A stretch of 8,229 nt of DNA from Chamaesiphon sp. Lineage in GTDB: Bacteria > Cyanobacteriota > Cyanobacteriia > Cyanobacteriales > Chamaesiphonaceae. The notes under the pieces are model-generated. The model had not been told where the DNA came from and ran no database searches. It saw nothing but the letters and a program-made list of their open reading frames with translations. The stretch covers positions 1 to 8,229 of the forward strand of contig JAJAZF010000160.1 of assembly GCA_026785875.1 (NCBI GenBank), read 5' to 3'. The position numbers and the translations under genes are program-made. Position 1 is the stretch's first letter; each line of letters begins with the position of its first letter. Positions 6,269 to 8,229 of this stretch are shown piece by piece.

Positions 6269-6658
6269 TCATTGAATAATTGCTTCAGCTTCGATTTCGA
6301 TCAGGATATCGGGGGAGATCAGGCGGCTGACTTCTACCATAGCGGTGGTGGGGCGGATTTCGCCAAAGAATTCGCCGTGGGCTTTGCCGATCAGTTCCCA
6401 TTCGTCGATGTTGGTGCAGTAGATGCGGGTACGGACGACATCTTTGAGGCTGGCTCCGGCTTGGTGGAGGGCTGATTCGATGTTGAGGATGATTTGTTTG
6501 GTTTGGGCGTAGACATCGCCGATACCAACTAGTTCGCCTTCAGCGTTTGAGGCGGTGGTACCGGAGATGTGGATGGTGTTACCGATTTTGACGGCGCGGG
6601 AGTAACCGATGATTGGTTCCCATTTAGAGCCTGTGGAAATATTTTGACGTTGTGACAT
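6269..6658 (-). CDS. Rid (YjgF/YER057c/UK114) family protein lacking the canonical Arg
   Basis: 129-aa protein of the trimeric Rid family. Typical blocks: [12 protein letters not shown] (25-36), [20 protein letters not shown] (52-71), [12 protein letters not shown] (73-84), and [12 protein letters not shown] leading to LIEIEAEAI (102-127). In true RidA, which hydrolyses reactive enamine/imine intermediates of PLP enzymes, the corresponding block is PARSCVEV with a substrate-binding Arg105. Here that position is T105. By established family knowledge, loss of this arginine marks the non-archetypal Rid groups, which generally lack imine deaminase activity, so the symbol ridA is not applied. The ATG is strong, with no competing upstream start in the conserved alignment. 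It sits upstream of leuD on the same strand, suggesting but not proving a link to amino-acid metabolism. Confidence 0.85.
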   Translation of the reverse strand: MSQRQNISTGSKWEPIIGYSRAVKIGNTIHISGTTASNAEGELVGIGDVYAQTKQIILNIESALHQAGASLKDVVRTRIYCTNIDEWELIGKAHGEFFGEIRPTTAMVEVSRLISPDILIEIEAEAIIQ

Positions 6659-6689
6659 AATTTCTGGTTGTTATTTAGTTTAGCTTTAA

Positions 6690-6830
6690 CAGTAGAAGCC
6701 CCGCGTTCTACCGCTTCGGTGAGCGACGGGATGAATACGAGTGAGGTGAGGATTCCGCCTCAAGTGATTTGACAAATCGGAGATCTCAACAATGCGGAGG
6801 CGGATGACGGGTCGGGTCGGCGACCCGACC
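6690..6830. repeat. Hairpin-rich segment resembling a decayed IS605-type end
   Basis: The segment contains three fold units. At 6700-6730, CCCG-CG pairs with CG-a-CGGG and encloses ACCG-CTT-CGGT (6710-6720). TCCGCCTC (6754-6761) pairs with GAGGCGGA (6797-6804), with GATTT-gac-AAATC (6766-6778) inside. GGTCGGGTC-GGC-GACCCGACC (6810-6830) is a perfect 9-bp stem. The sequence TAGAAGCCCCGC...GACGGGATGAAT resembles right-end stems of cyanobacterial tnpB elements. No transposase frame is seen. It lies just upstream (minus strand) of the Rid gene and may have displaced its promoter. Confidence 0.45.
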
Positions 6831-6886
6831 ACGAACAAGCATTTTGGCGGAGGACAAGCATCTTCAAAATTGGTAAAGTATAGGGG

Positions 6887-7272
6887 TGGTCAATGACCAA
6901 CCAAGGCGTGAGGCAACGAGTGAAGGTCACTCCGCAACTTGGGAATCCGCACCGTCACTGGTAAAGCCCATACGGCAAGGAAATCAAATTTACTCCTTGG
7001 GACACAGGGAGTCTGCCCAGTCGATGCCTGAAATACAGTAGGGCAAGCGAAAGAGTAAGTAGCGGGGAAACTTGTATAAAACAAGCAAGCTTTTCGGGGG
7101 AAGCTTCCCGCTGGGCGGGTTCCCCGCCCATCACCGAAAACGTTGCGCCTCTGGACGCTGTGTAAGACCAAAACATAAACTTGTTTGTGTGGAGGCAACG
7201 GCGGTTGAAATGGGAAGTCTGGGGTTTTGAGAGCTTTCACTCTACCGCCAAAGCGGTGAGTGTTGGGTAGAC
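6887..7272 (+). ncRNA. Candidate orphan structured RNA of a mobile element (HEARO/omega-RNA-like)
   Basis: About 385 nt with almost continuous nested complementarity and no believable protein. Stems seen: CCAAG/CTTGG (6901-6905, 6938-6942) enclosing GCG/CGC and the perfect GAGTGA-agg-TCACTC (6918-6932); GCCC-a-TAC (6966-6973) with GTAGGGC (7038-7044) enclosing CAAGGA/TCCTTG (6976-6999); CTTGT/ACAAG (7071-7085); TTTTCGG/CCGAAAA (7091-7097, 7134-7140) enclosing GGGCGGG/CCCGCCC; CGTTG-cg-CCTC (7141-7151) with GAGGCAACG (7192-7200) enclosing ACATAAA/TTTGTGT; GGCGGT-TGAAA with TTTCA-ACCGCC (7200-7249); and the end hairpin ACCGC-CAAA-GCGGT (7244-7257). The architecture suits the RNA part of an IscB-type IS605 element whose protein gene is absent. 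Strand and exact ends are inferred, and the family name is unverified. The antisense open frame here encodes no recognisable domain and is taken as spurious. Confidence 0.45.
7240..7260. repeat. Right-end-type hairpin
   Basis: ACCGC (7244-7248) and GCGGT (7253-7257) pair around CAAA. CTC (7240-7242) and GAG (7258-7260) extend the stem past one bulged T. It competes with the longer-range pairing of the same ACCGCC to GGCGGT at 7200-7205. A similar TCTACCGC...CGGTGAG hairpin occurs at 6707-6723. Subterminal hairpins of this kind are what IS200/IS605 TnpA recognises, so this is a candidate element terminus close to the 3' end of the Uma2 gene. Confidence 0.5.
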
Positions 7273-7295
7273 TAAGCACTAAGATATGTCACTTA

Positions 7296-7973
7296 TTATC
7301 CCTGAAATTGACTCATTAACCATTGCCCTACTTGGGATTGGTCTTGTTCTTTGCTGAGAGTTAATGCTGTTGTGATATTCGCGATCGATAGCTCTGGTAA
7401 TACCAGAGATGTATCGATACGTTTGCTACCTCGATACTCCGAAGGAGAGGCTCCGCCAACGAATATTTCGAAAGCATATACTTGAGAATTTTGTACATCT
7501 ACCACCCAATATTCAGAGATACCCATTTCTTCATACAACAAACGTTTCGTACCAAGATCGTCATTAATAGTAGTGTTAGAAATTTCTATAACTAGGTTTG
7601 GAATAGCTTGTTCGTCTAAATTAACAACCGATTTACCTTTGGGTGCTAAATTAGCTCGACCGCCAATATAGAAGGAGATATCTGGCTGACATTCTCTAAT
7701 TTCAACTTTACGATAGCTACAGCCGATTAAACCTTGAATCGGAATTCCTTTGACTATACAAAATAGTGTGATGGCTAAATAAATAAGTCCATTATCACTA
7801 GCATGGTCTGCACCTGTTGGCAGATCTTCGATCCTCATGTACCCGCTATAGTAGTAGCCTTGATGTTGTTCGTATTCGGATGAATCGATCGTATTTATGT
7901 ATGTATCCCAATCAGTTTTCACCCAAGCATTAGTTATTAGCTTTTCCTGTAATTGAGTCATCATATTTGCCAC
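7296..7973 (-). CDS. Uma2-family (DUF820) PD-(D/E)XK endonuclease-like protein
   Basis: 225-aa member of the Uma2 family, which is hugely expanded in cyanobacteria, has a restriction-endonuclease-like fold and is mostly uncharacterised. Seen: YYYSGYMRIEDLPTGADH (40-57, usual N-terminal region), CQPDISFYI (95-103) with the catalytic-type D98, PNLVIEIS (125-132) with E130, and DLGTKRLLYEEMGISEYWVV (139-158) with K143. At about 171-181 (FVGGASPSEYR) an in-frame dispersed repeat (about 7432-7463) is inserted before GSKRI, near the last strands and away from the catalytic core. The longest frame starts with GTG at 7973. ATG at 7964 or 7961 may be the true start; no strong Shine-Dalgarno favours any. 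The upstream partial gene ends 16 nt before the GTG on the same strand, so the two are probably co-transcribed. Activity and target are unknown. Confidence 0.85.
   Translation of the reverse strand: MANMMTQLQEKLITNAWVKTDWDTYINTIDSSEYEQHQGYYYSGYMRIEDLPTGADHASDNGLIYLAITLFCIVKGIPIQGLIGCSYRKVEIRECQPDISFYIGGRANLAPKGKSVVNLDEQAIPNLVIEISNTTINDDLGTKRLLYEEMGISEYWVVDVQNSQVYAFEIFVGGASPSEYRGSKRIDTSLVLPELSIANITTALTLSKEQDQSQVGQWLMSQFQG
7432..7463. repeat. Dispersed repeat inside the Uma2 coding sequence
   Basis: ATACTCCGAAGGAGAGGCTC followed by CGCCAACGAA matches a common cyanobacterial intergenic repeat built from CTCC-gaa-GGAG and GGAG/CTCC arms. Here it is translated on the minus strand as FVGGASPSEYR and keeps the frame. 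Most of the gene around it lacks such GC-rich palindromes and is A/T-richer. Confidence 0.6.
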
Positions 7974-7989
7974 TTATTAATATTGATAA

Positions 7990-8229
7990 TTAAAAAGGAA
8001 GTTCATCTGGAGATATTAGAGATTCTTTAATTGGGAGTTGGTAAGTACTTATGTATTTTGGAAAGCTATTTGTATCGAGAATCTCCTTGAGTAATAAAAT
8101 TACCCGATCGCGAGGGATTAGCTCAGTCTCAATACATTCTGTATATTGAGGATCGTACCAAACATATATTTTTTGAGATTGCCAAGGAATATGTGCAAAT
8201 TTTCTTTGATTGTCTTCATCCTCTTTGGT
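7990..8229 (-). CDS. Hypothetical protein, C-terminal part (runs off the window)
   Basis: An open minus-strand frame enters from the right window edge and runs 79 codons to a TAA at 7992-7990. It contains RKFAHIPWQSQKIYVWYDP in its first third, ELIPRDRVILLLKEILD in the middle and ends ISPDELPF. The frame has no internal stop, codon usage is A/T-rich like the Uma2 gene, and it ends 16 nt before the Uma2 GTG, all of which supports a real gene whose 5' part lies outside. I do not recognise the family. No catalytic motif, signal or membrane segment is seen in this part. Close spacing suggests a two-gene unit with the Uma2 protein. Confidence 0.65.
   Translation of the reverse strand, partial: TKEDEDNQRKFAHIPWQSQKIYVWYDPQYTECIETELIPRDRVILLLKEILDTNSFPKYISTYQLPIKESLISPDELPF

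Noticed and set aside
6890..7279. Open minus-strand frame of 129 codons, and a second frame of 73 codons in the same place
   Set aside because: The composition has no recognisable domain, and the DNA is dominated by nested stems that constrain both strands. It is best explained as a chance frame antisense to a structured RNA.
7392..7408. 17-nt palindrome CTCTGGTA-A-TACCAGAG considered as an operator
   Set aside because: It lies within the Uma2 coding sequence, encoding conserved-type residues LVLPEL, far from any start site. Chance or codon-driven symmetry is likelier.
1..8229. tRNA, rRNA, tmRNA, RNase P RNA and group II intron signatures
   Set aside because: No cloverleaf with a CCA-adjacent stem, no GTGYG intron boundary with domain V, and none of the recalled conserved cores were seen on either strand.

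Overview
This window is cyanobacterial. It carries an Ftn2/ARC6-type cell-division gene, a lineage-specific marker. CGATCG is scattered throughout, including two full HIP1 octamers (GCGATCGC). It also holds several kinds of short palindromic and heptameric repeats typical of repeat-rich cyanobacterial genomes. The genus cannot be read from the sequence. The first ~90 bases (poly-A passing into pure G/C low complexity) do not look like genomic DNA and suggest a contig end.

Layout: (1) 1-292, doubtful contig end, then a 46-bp palindromic repeat inside CAACTGT-type heptads, then a probable extended -10 promoter. (2) 293-2791 (+), ftn2 (ARC6/ZipN), GTG start. (3) 2792-3240, hairpin-rich remnant of an IS200/IS605 (TnpB-type) element in minus orientation that begins at the ftn2 stop codon. 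(4) 3252-4184 (+), AEC-family permease. (5) 4481-4888 (+), stand-alone cupin of the mannose-6-phosphate isomerase type II family. (6) 4969-5328 (+), IscA/HesB-type Fe-S protein, with a large hairpin between it and the cupin. (7) 5329-5544, composite repeat island, including an exact inverted copy of the 46-bp repeat from the left end. (8) 5545-6138 (-), leuD. (9) 6269-6658 (-), RidA-family protein lacking the canonical substrate arginine. (10) 6680-7275, about 600 bp without a credible protein gene: first a decayed IS-end-like segment, then a ~380-nt block in which almost every stretch lies in a stem, read as an orphan structured RNA of a mobile element (possibly HEARO/IscB omega-RNA type). 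(11) 7296-7973 (-), Uma2-family PD-(D/E)XK protein carrying an in-frame dispersed repeat. (12) 7990-8229 (-), 3' end of an unrecognised gene just upstream of the Uma2 gene.

The protein genes are mostly unrelated housekeeping functions (division, leucine synthesis, Fe-S maturation, sugar-phosphate/cupin, metabolite damage control) and do not form one pathway. The unusual content is in the intergenic DNA: two protein-less mobile-element derivatives that share a hairpin module in opposite orientations, each abutting the 3' end of a gene. The strongest candidate for an undescribed element is the 6887-7272 structured RNA block. Naming it HEARO/omega-RNA is inference, because no covariance search could be run.
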